The notes under the pieces are model-generated. The model saw only the letters and a program-made list of their open reading frames with translations, had not been told where the DNA came from and made no database searches. DNA of 48,364 nucleotides from Ascidiaceihabitans sp. (GTDB taxonomy: Bacteria > Pseudomonadota > Alphaproteobacteria > Rhodobacterales > Rhodobacteraceae), in NCBI GenBank assembly GCA_028825475.1, contig JAPKAB010000020.1:1-48364 (forward strand). Reading direction: 5' to 3'. How positions within the stretch are numbered: position 1 is the stretch's first letter; each line of letters starts with the position of its first letter. The translations under genes were made by a program, and so were the position numbers. This document shows, piece after piece, positions 26,138-35,349 of this stretch.

Positions 26138-26719
26138 ATGACAGCCCGCCTAGATCAGCAAATCGCCTTTCTTAATGAGGCAGACAAACTCAAATCCATT
26201 GATCGCGCAACTGTACTTGCAGACCGCTCGCGTGCTGAAAACAGTGCTGAACATTCGTGGCACCTGACGCTTTATGCGTTGGTCCTGTCTGATCAAGCCA
26301 AACCAAGCGTTGATATCTCACGCGTCATCAAAATGCTGATCCTGCATGATTTGGTTGAGATTGATGCAGGTGACAATCCCATCTTTGACAACGTCGACGT
26401 GGCAGCAATGGAAGCCGCAGAACAAGTCGCCGCAGATCGTATATTTGGATTACTTCCCAATGACCTACGCGATGAACTTCGTGCTATTTGGAAAGAGTTC
26501 GAAGCTGCAAAAACCGATGATGCACAATTCGCAAAATCATTGGATCGCTTCCAGCCCCCCATGTTGAACCTCGCAGCCGGTGGTGGCAGCTGGACAGACT
26601 ACAACGTCACCGAACAAATGATCGAAGATCGCGTTGGGTCAAAGATCAAGATCGGCGCGCCCGGCCTTTGGGATTACGCTCGGGCCAAGATTTCTGCCTT
26701 TTTCAGAGGCGCATCCTAA
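26138..26719 (+). CDS. HD-domain phosphohydrolase (YfbR-like)
   Basis: A 193-residue HD-domain protein. Metal-binding residues are visible in 'AENSAEHSWHLTL' (first H) and 'MLILHDLVEIDAGD' (HD pair), and a later D in 'AKSLDRFQPP'. E. coli YfbR and related proteins are 5'-deoxynucleotidases that remove phosphate from dNMPs. The pattern with HDLVEIDAGD is that of the YfbR/HDDC2 group. It follows the small unknown gene by 19 bp and is probably in the hydrolase operon. The ribosome site is weak. Confidence 0.85.
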   Translation: MTARLDQQIAFLNEADKLKSIDRATVLADRSRAENSAEHSWHLTLYALVLSDQAKPSVDISRVIKMLILHDLVEIDAGDNPIFDNVDVAAMEAAEQVAADRIFGLLPNDLRDELRAIWKEFEAAKTDDAQFAKSLDRFQPPMLNLAAGGGSWTDYNVTEQMIEDRVGSKIKIGAPGLWDYARAKISAFFRGAS

Positions 26720-26734
26720 ATTCCCCTGAATACA

Positions 26735-27523
26735 CTAGGCGACGGCCATCAGTGGCACGATTTCATGCTGCGTGAGCGTTCCATCCGTGATTTCACAAAT
26801 ACTGCCTGCAGGGAGTTGGATCCAACCAGACTCTTCTTGACCCAAAGGCTCAGAAACAACCATGTATCCCAACCGCTCACTGCTCCATCGATAGTATAAC
26901 GACGGCACAAAGGCGTCAGATGCATATCGCATAGCAAACAACCTTTTCCCATCGGAAAACGCTGCGGAAAACCGCATGTGCGGAGTTGTACCAAGACGTT
27001 TCGACAATTGTTCCATTTCCAACACCGCTCTTGTCATCGCTCCGATGGGATCTGCATCCAAACCATATTCTAGCGCTTTTAAGAAAATGACCTCGCTATC
27101 GGTTGCACCTTTCCTGTGGCTATAAAGCTCATCTGGGATCGACATATCAGCAGCCTTGCGAAATTGTTGAAAGCCCCCGACTTGCCCGTTGTGCATAAAA
27201 CTCCAGTTGCCAACTACAAACGGGTGACAATTATTACGGCTAATAGCGGTCCCTGTTGTTGCGCGCACATGCGCCAAAAACATCGGGGAACGTATTTGCG
27301 CGGCAATGCATGGCAGGTTAGAATCCGACCATGCCGGATTAACATCACGAAACAAACCTGGCGCATCACAATGCGCATACCAAGCAACTCCGAAACCATC
27401 GCCATTAATCGCCGTTTTACACTCTGAGGCAAATTGGCTTTGCACCATCAACGAATTCTGCGGCTCGGAAATGATGTCTTGTAAAAACACTGGTGCACCA
27501 CTCCAGGCAGCCCAGCGGCACAT
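26735..27523 (-). CDS. Class II glutamine amidotransferase-like protein (YafJ type)
   Basis: A 262-residue Ntn-hydrolase domain protein. Met is followed by Cys2 ('MCRWAAW'), which becomes the N-terminal nucleophile after Met removal. 'NGDGFGVAWY', 'FLAHVRATTGTAISRNNCHPF' and 'FMHNGQVGGF' are the glutaminase motifs. There is no synthase domain, as in YafJ and EgtC relatives, so the acceptor or amide substrate is unknown. It overlaps the upstream DUF6356 gene by one base. Confidence 0.88.
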   Translation of the reverse strand: MCRWAAWSGAPVFLQDIISEPQNSLMVQSQFASECKTAINGDGFGVAWYAHCDAPGLFRDVNPAWSDSNLPCIAAQIRSPMFLAHVRATTGTAISRNNCHPFVVGNWSFMHNGQVGGFQQFRKAADMSIPDELYSHRKGATDSEVIFLKALEYGLDADPIGAMTRAVLEMEQLSKRLGTTPHMRFSAAFSDGKRLFAMRYASDAFVPSLYYRWSSERLGYMVVSEPLGQEESGWIQLPAGSICEITDGTLTQHEIVPLMAVA

Positions 27524-27729
27524 TAATTGCTCCTATTCGAAGTTTTAGCATACATTTTTGCTATCATATTGCTGGCTGTCTTTTCAAACAGACATGGGAC
27601 CAACGCGTGCACCAGCGCAGCTAGTCCTGCCCCCACTAAACGCAGCGCAAAGCCACCTGCAAACAAAAGGTGCTCAAAATAGCTCTCATCGACGCTGCGC
27701 GGGTGATCCAAGAACAAACGACCAAACAT
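27523..27729 (-). CDS. DUF6356-family small protein
   Basis: A 68-residue protein with the pattern 'FLDHPRSVDESYFEHLLFAG' followed by a hydrophobic stretch and 'ALVPCLFEKTASNMI'. It matches a small family common in Rhodobacteraceae (DUF6356). The hydrophobic middle (about residues 25-47) may associate with the membrane. It is coupled to the amidotransferase gene (one-base overlap). Its function is unknown. Confidence 0.75.
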   Translation of the reverse strand: MFGRLFLDHPRSVDESYFEHLLFAGGFALRLVGAGLAALVHALVPCLFEKTASNMIAKMYAKTSNRSN

Positions 27730-27846
27730 AATCCATCTCCTAATATTGTGCTGTGGCCTTTATCGCAGGCATCCGTCTACTATCGATCCCAAAATGCACG
27801 CACTCTGACCGTTGCGTTGGGATATTATCCCGACTATTGGTGACTT

Positions 27847-28305
27847 ATGGATAAACTGGACGAACTTGACCGTAAAATACTTAACGCGTTACAAACGGAC
27901 GCCGCAATTTCGCTTGATCAGCTGGGTGAAACCATTGGTCTGTCGCGCAACGCTTGCTGGCGCCGCGTCAAAGTCATGGAAACTTCAGGTGTTATTACCA
28001 AACGCGTGGCGCTGATTGACCCCATTAAGGTCGATCTTGGCCTGATGGTATTTATGCAGGTACGCACCAACAGCCACGATCCTAAATGGCAGCTAGACTT
28101 CTCAAACGCAACAAATGCGATTTCGGGCATTCTAAGCGTCTATCGCATGACTGGGGACCTTGATTACCTGATCCGTGCGCGCGTGAGTGACATGGCCGAT
28201 TATGACCGCCTATATCAACAATTGATCACGCGCCTCCCCATTGCAGACATTGCCGCCAGTTTTGTGATGGAAGAAATTAAAGACAGCACTGCCCTGACGC
28301 TTTGA
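27847..28305 (+). CDS. Lrp/AsnC-family transcriptional regulator
   Basis: A 152-residue regulator. The N-terminal helix-turn-helix is 'LDELDRKILNALQTDAAIS' to 'TIGLSRNACWRRVKVMETSGVI'. The C-terminal RAM domain (about residues 65-150) binds small amino acids in this family ('VYRMTGDLDYLIRARVSDMADYDRLYQQLI'). It is single and divergent from the DUF6356 gene. It may control the SMR transporter gene that follows 57 bp downstream. The target amino acid cannot be read. Confidence 0.9.
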   Translation: MDKLDELDRKILNALQTDAAISLDQLGETIGLSRNACWRRVKVMETSGVITKRVALIDPIKVDLGLMVFMQVRTNSHDPKWQLDFSNATNAISGILSVYRMTGDLDYLIRARVSDMADYDRLYQQLITRLPIADIAASFVMEEIKDSTALTL

Positions 28306-28362
28306 GCTAGACGGCACTAAAGTGCTGGGCCACAGTACTTCAAATGCTCCGAAAGGCCGTCA

Positions 28363-28692
28363 ATGCAGTATATCATCCTATTTGTCGCAGTTGTGATGGA
28401 AACTATCGGCACGACGGCTCTTCAATCCAGTCAGCAGTTCACACGCCTTTGGCCAACCCTCATAGCAATTTTTGCCTACATGGGGGCATTCTACTTTTTG
28501 GGATTAACACTTAAATACATGCCCGTAGGGATTGTATACGCGTTGTGGTCGGGTCTAGGGATTATCACAATTACGATCATCGGCTTTGTGATCTTCGGAC
28601 AGCGCTTGGATGCGGCAGCTATTGCTGGGTTAACTTTAATTATAGCCGGCATTGTCGTCATTCAGATGTTTTCCAACACTACGACCCACTAG
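28363..28692 (+). CDS. Small multidrug resistance (SMR) family transporter, EmrE/Qac type
   Basis: A 109-residue, four-helix inner-membrane antiporter. The proton- and drug-binding glutamate is E13 in helix 1 ('VVMETIGTTAL'), and helix 3 has 'VGIVYALWSGLGI' with the aromatic Trp. These fit the EmrE/Qac branch more than the guanidinium exporter (Gdx/SugE) branch. The 57-bp leader shows no guanidine riboswitch. It would export quaternary ammonium or cationic compounds, or osmolytes in some relatives. Confidence 0.9.
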   Translation: MQYIILFVAVVMETIGTTALQSSQQFTRLWPTLIAIFAYMGAFYFLGLTLKYMPVGIVYALWSGLGIITITIIGFVIFGQRLDAAAIAGLTLIIAGIVVIQMFSNTTTH

Positions 28693-28765
28693 GGATACGC
28701 ATTTCCCCCTAGCTTTCTGCGCCGTGGCACGTTAAGCGCCCCCAAACGCACGAGAGGCTAGAAAT

Positions 28766-30583
28766 ATGGACATTCGCAATATCGCGATTATCGCACACGT
28801 TGACCACGGCAAAACGACGCTTGTTGACGAACTGTTGAAACAATCCGGTACGTACCGTGAAAACCAAGCGACGACTGAGCGCGCTATGGACAGCAACGAC
28901 CTAGAGCGCGAGCGCGGCATCACTATTTTTGCCAAGCCGACTTCGGTTGAGTGGAAAGGCACACGTATCAATATCGTTGATACGCCAGGCCACGCTGACT
29001 TTGGTGGCGAAGTAGAACGTATTCTGTCCATGGTTGACGGTGTTGTTTTGTTGGTAGATGCGGCTGAAGGCCCAATGCCACAAACAAAGTTTGTTACGTC
29101 CAAAGCATTGAAACTGGGCCTACGTCCAATCGTTGTTGTGAACAAAGTAGACAAATCAGACGCTGAGCCTGATCGCGCCTTGAACGAATGTTTCGATCTG
29201 TTCGCCAACTTGGATGCAACAGACGACCAACTTGATTTCCCAACAATGTATGCTTCTGGCCGTAATGGTTGGGCTGACATGGAGTTGGACGGCAAACGTG
29301 ACGGTCTAGACGCGCTGTTCGATCTGGTCCTTGAGCACGTTCCTGCCCCTGCCCAAATCACCGAGGGTGACAAGCCTTTCACCATGCTGGCCACCACACT
29401 TGGCGGCGACCCTTTCTTGGGCCGTTTGCTAACTGGTCGCGTTGAATCAGGCACATTGAAAGCGGGTCAATCAATCAAAGCAATGTCAGTTGATGGCACT
29501 TTGATCGAAAACTTCCGCTGCACCAAAATCTTGGGTTTCCGCGGCCTTGAGCAAACTGCGATCGATTTGGCCGAACCAGGCGATATCGTTTCCATCGCGG
29601 GCATGACCAAAGCAACAGTTGCTGACACATTGGCCGATGTCTCCGTCACTGAGGCGATCGAGGCACAGCCAATCGATCCGCCAACCATCACAGTGACCTT
29701 CGGCATCAACGACTCCCCACTTGCGGGTCGTGATGGCAAAAAAGTTCAATCACGCGTCATCCGTGACCGCTTGATGAAAGAAGCAGAATCAAATGTGGCT
29801 GTTAAAATCAGCGACACACCAGGCGGTGATGCCTTTGAAGTTGCGGGTCGTGGCGAATTGCAGATGGGTGTTTTGATTGAAAATATGCGTCGCGAAGGCT
29901 TTGAGCTTTCGATCTCACGTCCACAGGTTTTGTTCCAAGAAATCGATGGTGTCCGTATGGAACCAATCGAGGAAGCAACAATCGACGTTGACGACGAATA
30001 CTCCGGCGCAGTGATCGAAAAGATCACTGGTGTGCGCAAAGGTGAATTGGTTGAGATGAAGCCAGCCGGTGTCGGCAAAACCCGCATCGTGGCTCACGTA
30101 CCATCACGTGGCCTAATTGGTTATCACGGCGAGTTCCTAACAGACACACGCGGTACTGGCGTTATGAACCGTGTATTCCACGCATGGGCACCACACAAAG
30201 GTGCCATCCCTGGTCGTCGCCAAGGCGTTCTTATCTCAATGGAAAACGGCACAGCAGTGGCGTTCGCATTGTGGAACTTGGAAGATCGTGGCAAGATGAT
30301 GATCGGCCCACAAACAGAAGTTTACACAGGTATGATCATTGGTCAGCACAGCCGTGAAAACGATCTGGAAGTGAACCCGCTTAAAGGTAAGAAACTGACC
30401 AACGTTCGTGCGTCCGGTACAGACGAAGCGGTTAAGTTGACTACGCCAATCACATTGTCACTCGAAGAGGCTATCGCCTACATCGACAACGATGAGTTGG
30501 TTGAAGTTACGCCAAACAACATTCGGATGCGTAAGCGTTACTTGGATCCGAACGAACGTAAGCGTATGGCAAAATCTAACTAA
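28766..30583 (+). CDS. typA: GTPase TypA/BipA
   Basis: A 605-residue translational GTPase of standard length. 'IAHVDHGKTTLVDELL' is the P-loop (G1), 'RERGITIFAK' holds switch I, 'IVDTPGHADF' is G3 and 'VVNKVDKSDA' is G4. Domain V and the BipA-specific C-terminal domain follow ('SRGLIGYHGEFLTDTRGTG'). It binds the ribosome and helps 50S assembly and stress or cold growth. Single gene with its own terminator. Confidence 0.97.
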   Translation: MDIRNIAIIAHVDHGKTTLVDELLKQSGTYRENQATTERAMDSNDLERERGITIFAKPTSVEWKGTRINIVDTPGHADFGGEVERILSMVDGVVLLVDAAEGPMPQTKFVTSKALKLGLRPIVVVNKVDKSDAEPDRALNECFDLFANLDATDDQLDFPTMYASGRNGWADMELDGKRDGLDALFDLVLEHVPAPAQITEGDKPFTMLATTLGGDPFLGRLLTGRVESGTLKAGQSIKAMSVDGTLIENFRCTKILGFRGLEQTAIDLAEPGDIVSIAGMTKATVADTLADVSVTEAIEAQPIDPPTITVTFGINDSPLAGRDGKKVQSRVIRDRLMKEAESNVAVKISDTPGGDAFEVAGRGELQMGVLIENMRREGFELSISRPQVLFQEIDGVRMEPIEEATIDVDDEYSGAVIEKITGVRKGELVEMKPAGVGKTRIVAHVPSRGLIGYHGEFLTDTRGTGVMNRVFHAWAPHKGAIPGRRQGVLISMENGTAVAFALWNLEDRGKMMIGPQTEVYTGMIIGQHSRENDLEVNPLKGKKLTNVRASGTDEAVKLTTPITLSLEEAIAYIDNDELVEVTPNNIRMRKRYLDPNERKRMAKSN

Positions 30584-30637
30584 ATAGGTCTGGAAGCTGG
30601 GGCGTATATGTCCCCGCCTTCAACAGCTTAACGAATT

Positions 30638-30670
30638 AGGGCGCTCCAATTTGGAGCGCCCTTTCTTTTT
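30638..30670 (+). terminator. Intrinsic terminator after typA
   Basis: A near-perfect stem (AGGGCGCTCCAA with TTGGAGCGCCCT) is followed by TTCTTTTT. It also lies at the end of the convergent DUF1330 gene. Confidence 0.9.
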
Positions 30671-30672
30671 TC

Positions 30673-30960
30673 TTATTCAGTTGTTTCGATAATCATCAGC
30701 TCTCGTTCTGATGCGTCTCGCGCGAACTCTAGGGCAGCTTGATATGTATCTGAGTGATAACATTTCTCAGCTGTTTCAACGTCTGGGAAACGCGCCACCA
30801 CATTGCGTGGACGTTCTTTGCCCTCTAGCTGAACAAAGCGGCCCGCACGCGCGATGAATTCACCGCCGTGCTCTGCAATGGCAACCGTCGCACCAGCGGC
30901 ATATTTCTTATACGCCTCTTCATCGGTAACGGTGACGTGTGCGATCCAAAGTGCGCCCAT
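30673..30960 (-). CDS. DUF1330-family protein
   Basis: A 95-residue dimeric alpha-beta barrel-type protein. 'WIAHVTVTDEEAYKKYAAGA', 'GGEFIARAGRFVQLEGKERPRNVVARFPD' and 'CYHSDTYQAALEFARDASERELMIIE' are the DUF1330 pattern. Its function is unknown. It starts five bases after the alaS stop, so it is co-transcribed with alaS. Confidence 0.9.
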   Translation of the reverse strand: MGALWIAHVTVTDEEAYKKYAAGATVAIAEHGGEFIARAGRFVQLEGKERPRNVVARFPDVETAEKCYHSDTYQAALEFARDASERELMIIETTE

Positions 30961-30965
30961 GATAG

Positions 30966-33623
30966 TTATCCTTTGATGACGGCCTTAGCCGCATTGATTG
31001 CTGCTTCTGCGTTTGTTGCATCCTTGGCCCCACCTTGGGCCATATCCGCACGACCGCCGCCGCCTTTACCGCCAAGTTCGGCAACTGCCGCCTTGACCAG
31101 ATCGACAGCACTGACGGTCTCAGTCTTATCCGCTGTCACGCCAGCAGCCACAGCCACCTTGCCGTCTGCATCCGCGATCAACAGAACAGCGCCAGAGCCA
31201 ATGCGCGTTTTATGCTCGTCAATCAGGGCTGGCAGGTCTTTACCCGTCACACCAGTCAATGATTGCGCAAGGAAGGCCACGCCGTTCACGTCTTCCGCCT
31301 CAGCAGGTGCAGCTGCACCGCCAGACATCGCGAGTTCGCGGCGCAACTGTGCCACTTCATTGGCCAATGCTTTACGCTCTTCCATCAGGGCTTTAACCCG
31401 CGCAGGCACATCAGAAACGGCAGTTTTCAACTCAGCCGCAGTGTCGGCCAGCAACTTGTCCTGACCACGCAAGTACGCAATCGCATCCGCGCCTGTCAGC
31501 GCCTCGATCCGGCGCACGCCAGAACTGGACGCGCTGTCGCTGAGCAATGCAAAGGCACCGATGTCACCAGTTTGGCGCACATGCGTACCGCCGCAAAGTT
31601 CCAGTGAATAGGTCTGACCATCGGCCCCTTTGCCAGAACCTTCTTGGGTCCCCATAGACACCACACGCACTTCGTCGCCGTATTTTTCACCGAACAAAGC
31701 CTGAGCACCCAGTTCACGCGCATCGTCTGGCGTCATGATGCGTGTTTCAACGGCGGTGTTCTGACGAATGTAGGCGTTCACCTCTGCCTCAACCTTGCGC
31801 TGATCTTCAACGCTGAGGGCTTTGGAGTGGCTGAAATCAAAACGCAGACGATCTGCTGCATTCAACGATCCACGCTGGGCCACATGATCACCTAAGGCAC
31901 CGCGAAGCGCCTCGTGCAACAAGTGGGTCACAGAGTGGTTGGCACGAATGGATGTACGACGCGCGTTATCCACTTCAAGAACCGCCGCCTGCCATTTGGT
32001 AATGCTACCTTTTTCGACTGTCGCAATGTGGATAAACACTCCAGCTGACTTGCGGGTATCCGTCACACGGGCCGTTCCACTTTCGGTGCGGATCACACCA
32101 GTGTCACCAACTTGGCCACCGCTTTCCGCGTAAAACGGTGTTTGGTTCAAAGCGATCTGAACCTTGCCACCCTCTTCAACCTTATCCACCAAAGCTCCAT
32201 CGGCGACCAAGCCAACGATCTGGCCTTCCGCTGTTTCAGTGTCATAACCAAGGAAGTCAGTCGTTCCAGCCTCGTCAACGACTTCAAACCAAACGGTTGC
32301 GTCTGCCGCTTCGCCAGAACCAGACCAGGCCGCACGGGCCTTGGCCTTTTGCTCTGCCATCGCCGTGTCGAACCCTTCAGTGTCCACACCACGACCCTTT
32401 TCGCGCAAAGCGTCTTGGGTTAGATCCAGTGGGAAACCGTATGTATCATAAAGCTTGAACGCGGACGCGCCGGAAAGATCGGCACCTTCAGCCAAGCTGT
32501 CAACTTCATCATCTAGCAATTTCAAACCACGATCCAGCGTCTGTTTGAAACGCGTCTCTTCTTGATGCAGCGTCTCAGTGATCAAGGACTGTGCCTGACC
32601 CAACTCGGGATAGGCAGCGCCCATTTGTTGAACCAAGGCTGGCACCAGCTGGTGCATCATCGGGTCTTTGACACCCAACAGATGCGCGTGACGCATCGCG
32701 CGGCGCATAATACGTCGCAGCACGTAACCACGGCCCTCGTTGGACGGCATAACGCCATCGGCCATAAGGAATGATGTCGAACGCAGATGGTCGGCAATAA
32801 CGCGGTGATGCGTGTTGCCCGGACCATCCGGATCAGAGCTAGAGGCATCCGCACTGGCCTCAATCAGGCTGCGCATGAGATCAGTGTCGTAGTTGTCGTG
32901 CTTGCCTTGCAAAAGCGCACCAATACGCTCAAGGCCCATGCCGGTGTCGATAGACTGCATATCCAGCGGAACCATGCTGCCGTCAGCGAACTGTTCGTTC
33001 TGCATGAACACAAGGTTCCAAATCTCAATAAAACGATCGCCGTCTTCCTCAGGTGAACCGGGAGGGCCGCCCCAAATGTGATCGCCGTGGTCAAAGAAGA
33101 TTTCAGTACATGGACCACATGGACCCGTTGGGCCCATACGCCAGAAATTGTCATCTGTTGGAATACGAATGATCCGGTCATCAGAAAGACCTGCAACCTT
33201 TTTCCACATATTCGCAGCTTCGTCATCTGTGTGATAAACTGTCACCAACAGGCGGTCTTTTGGGATGTCGAATTCTTTGGTCAGCAATTCCCAAGCGAAC
33301 GGAATGGCCTCCGTTTTGAAGTAATTGCCAAAGCTAAAGTTACCAAGCATTTCAAAGAACGTGTGGTGACGTGCGGTGTAGCCCACGTTGTCCAGATCGT
33401 TGTGCTTGCCGCCAGCACGTACGCATTTTTGCGCGGATGTTGCGCGGTTATAGTCGCGGGTTTCGACGCCTGTGAACAGGTTTTTGAACTGCACCATGCC
33501 AGAGTTTACGAACATCAACGTTGGGTCGTTGCGCGGCACCAACGGGCTAGAAGGGACGATTTGGTGTCCCTGTTTTTCAAAATAGTTCAAGAAGGTCGAG
33601 CGGATATCATTTAACGTGGGCAT
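30966..33623 (-). CDS. alaS: Alanine-tRNA ligase
   Basis: An 885-residue alanyl-tRNA synthetase of standard bacterial length (about 875). It charges tRNA-Ala. Class II catalytic motifs are at the N-terminus ('[23 protein letters not shown]', '[20 protein letters not shown]'). The editing domain has the zinc motif '[12 protein letters not shown]' with later 'LCGGTHV', and the C-terminal oligomerisation/C-Ala domain includes '[18 protein letters not shown]'. It lies between recA and DUF1330 on the same strand, as in many alphaproteobacteria. Confidence 0.97.
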   Translation of the reverse strand: MPTLNDIRSTFLNYFEKQGHQIVPSSPLVPRNDPTLMFVNSGMVQFKNLFTGVETRDYNRATSAQKCVRAGGKHNDLDNVGYTARHHTFFEMLGNFSFGNYFKTEAIPFAWELLTKEFDIPKDRLLVTVYHTDDEAANMWKKVAGLSDDRIIRIPTDDNFWRMGPTGPCGPCTEIFFDHGDHIWGGPPGSPEEDGDRFIEIWNLVFMQNEQFADGSMVPLDMQSIDTGMGLERIGALLQGKHDNYDTDLMRSLIEASADASSSDPDGPGNTHHRVIADHLRSTSFLMADGVMPSNEGRGYVLRRIMRRAMRHAHLLGVKDPMMHQLVPALVQQMGAAYPELGQAQSLITETLHQEETRFKQTLDRGLKLLDDEVDSLAEGADLSGASAFKLYDTYGFPLDLTQDALREKGRGVDTEGFDTAMAEQKAKARAAWSGSGEAADATVWFEVVDEAGTTDFLGYDTETAEGQIVGLVADGALVDKVEEGGKVQIALNQTPFYAESGGQVGDTGVIRTESGTARVTDTRKSAGVFIHIATVEKGSITKWQAAVLEVDNARRTSIRANHSVTHLLHEALRGALGDHVAQRGSLNAADRLRFDFSHSKALSVEDQRKVEAEVNAYIRQNTAVETRIMTPDDARELGAQALFGEKYGDEVRVVSMGTQEGSGKGADGQTYSLELCGGTHVRQTGDIGAFALLSDSASSSGVRRIEALTGADAIAYLRGQDKLLADTAAELKTAVSDVPARVKALMEERKALANEVAQLRRELAMSGGAAAPAEAEDVNGVAFLAQSLTGVTGKDLPALIDEHKTRIGSGAVLLIADADGKVAVAAGVTADKTETVSAVDLVKAAVAELGGKGGGGRADMAQGGAKDATNAEAAINAAKAVIKG

Positions 33624-33723
33624 ATGTCGTGCGCCTTATGGCAAATATTGCGTTATTAGTCTGTTGAGATCAGAAATACCGCCCCACCCAACAACTGTCC
33701 ACAGTGCACAGGCCATAGAATGC

Positions 33724-33752
33724 AACAAGGCGCCCCGCTCTGGGACGCCTTG
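33724..33752 (-). terminator. Probable terminator after recA
   Basis: An 11-bp imperfect stem (CAAGGCG with CGCCTTG plus an inner CCC/GGG) sits 40 bp after the recA stop. The T tail is poor (TTGTTG), so it may be weak. Confidence 0.5.
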
Positions 33753-33792
33753 TCAAACTATTAGTGACCAAAATTGGTCGATGAACAGGTTC

Positions 33793-34872
33793 TTAACCTT
33801 CTAGAACGCCATCATCTTCTTTTTTCTCATGTTTTGGCATGTCGAAATCCAAACCGTGCGATGCGCGGATTTTATCTTCGATCTCTAGTGCGATGCTCTC
33901 GTTCTCTTTCAAGAAGACCTTAGAGTTTTCACGCCCTTGCCCCAGTCGCTCATCACCATAGCTGAACCAAGCGCCTGATTTATCAACGATGCCTGCTGCA
34001 ACGCCCAAATCAAGCAGTTCGCCCATTTTTGAGATGCCTTCGCCATACATGATGTCGAATTCAACTTTCTTGAACGGTGCCGCCACCTTGTTTTTGACAA
34101 CTTTAACACGTGTCGCGTTGCCGACCACTTCTTCACGGTCCTTCAAAGCGCCAATACGGCGAATATCTAGACGAACAGATGAATAGAACTTTAGCGCATT
34201 GCCGCCTGACGTCGTTTCAGGAGAGCCAAACATGACGCCAATTTTCATACGGATTTGGTTGATGAAAATAACCATGCAGTTGGAACGGCTGATCGAACCC
34301 GTCAGTTTGCGCATAGCTTGAGACATAAGGCGTGCCTGAACACCAACAGAGCTGTCGCCCATATCACCTTCAAGTTCTGATTTCGGCGTCAAAGCAGCAA
34401 CCGAATCCACAACAACCATGTTTACCGCGCCAGAGCGCACCAACGTGTCAGTAATTTCAAGCGCTTGCTCACCTGTATCAGGCTGTGAAATCAGCAACTC
34501 ATCGATATCGATGCCAAGTTTTTTCGCGTATTGTGGGTCAAGTGCGTGCTCAGCATCCACAAATGCGCATACGCCGCCTTTCTTCTGCTGTTCTGCAATA
34601 CAATGCAGTGTCAGCGTGGTTTTTCCCGATGATTCAGGGCCATAGATCTCAATGATCCGCCCCATTGGTAGGCCGCCTATGCCCAATGCAATGTCCAAAC
34701 CAAGGGAACCAGTTGAACTGGCTACGATGTCTTGAATGGCACCTTCTGCGCCCAATTTCATGATCGAACCTTTGCCAAACTGGCGTTCGATTTGTGCCAA
34801 TGCGCTGTCTAGCGCCTTTTGCTTATCTGCTGATTTTTTGTCTGTCATAGTTAAAAGATCTGCCGTTGCCAT
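33793..34872 (-). CDS. recA: Recombinase RecA
   Basis: A 359-residue RecA of normal length. Walker A is '[13 protein letters not shown]', the DNA-binding loop region is '[28 protein letters not shown]', and the acidic C-terminal tail is '[13 protein letters not shown]'. It drives homologous recombination and LexA cleavage in the SOS response. An ATG at 34881 directly abuts the AAGGG site and is too close to use; the ATG at 34872 sits nine bases after it and gives the usual 'MATADLL' start. A LexA-type box lies about 80 bp upstream. Confidence 0.97.
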   Translation of the reverse strand: MATADLLTMTDKKSADKQKALDSALAQIERQFGKGSIMKLGAEGAIQDIVASSTGSLGLDIALGIGGLPMGRIIEIYGPESSGKTTLTLHCIAEQQKKGGVCAFVDAEHALDPQYAKKLGIDIDELLISQPDTGEQALEITDTLVRSGAVNMVVVDSVAALTPKSELEGDMGDSSVGVQARLMSQAMRKLTGSISRSNCMVIFINQIRMKIGVMFGSPETTSGGNALKFYSSVRLDIRRIGALKDREEVVGNATRVKVVKNKVAAPFKKVEFDIMYGEGISKMGELLDLGVAAGIVDKSGAWFSYGDERLGQGRENSKVFLKENESIALEIEDKIRASHGLDFDMPKHEKKEDDGVLEG

Positions 34873-34949
34873 TGCGTTCATCCCTTAGTGTCACACCCAT
34901 GATGTGGCGGCAATGATTGCCTCACCTATATCTAGGGTATTTCAGTTAT

Positions 34950-34964
34950 GTTCTCATTATGTTC
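34950..34964. promoter_or_regulatory. LexA (SOS) box upstream of recA
   Basis: GTTC-TCATTAT-GTTC fits exactly the GTTC-N7-GTTC direct-repeat operator described for LexA in Rhodobacter sphaeroides (GAAC-N7-GAAC on the other strand). It lies 78 bp upstream of the recA start, in the promoter region. Confidence 0.88.
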
Positions 34965-35325
34965 CCATTAAGACCAAAAGCAGAACATTTCAAGTAAATT
35001 GTTAACGACCTGCAAAGTACCTGCTGTAGAACAACCTGATTTTATGTCGATTTTGGTTAATTAAAACTGAATACAGAACGTTTTAGCCAGCGAATGACCA
35101 TTCCATCGCGACTACAAACGTATTCACGGTGCAAGCACCCTCAGTTCTAAGACTAATGCACGACACAAGAGCAAAATACAAAAAAGGGGTAATGGCGGAT
35201 CGACAGTCCGTATAAGTATCTGCGATAACAACCCATAAAACCGCAATTTTGTTTATATAAATTGGGTTAATTGTTTTCAATCAGTCCAAAGCATGCCATA
35301 CAATTCTTATACATTCCAACAAATT

Positions 35326-35346
35326 TGTGGGGGCGAATGTGGGGGC
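35326..35346 (+). repeat. Direct repeat TGTGGGGGC just before the integrase start
   Basis: TGTGGGGGC occurs at 35326-35334 and 35338-35346, 12 bp apart. The second copy doubles as the Shine-Dalgarno sequence of the integrase gene. Repeats of this type at the N-terminal edge of P4-type integrase genes may be integrase-binding or crossover sites; this is inference. Confidence 0.6.
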
Positions 35347-35349
35347 AAA

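Larger units (their letters stand above)
34873..35349. other. Intergenic region between recA and the integrase gene
   Basis: 477 bp with no credible gene. The recA-proximal part holds the LexA box and the recA promoter. From about 34980 the sequence becomes clearly richer in A and T, with no tRNA or tmRNA end that I can recognise. The chromosomal boundary of the integrated element is probably in here or at the repeats just before the integrase start. Confidence 0.6.

Noticed and set aside
28306-28362. Possible guanidine riboswitch upstream of the SMR transporter
   Set aside because: The 57-bp leader has no ACGR double hairpin or other guanidine-motif pattern, and the protein belongs to the EmrE/Qac branch, not the Gdx branch.
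30868-31464. 198-codon plus-strand frame inside alaS
   Set aside because: It is antisense to conserved AlaS coding sequence, rich in A, S, T and P, with no homology and no ribosome site.
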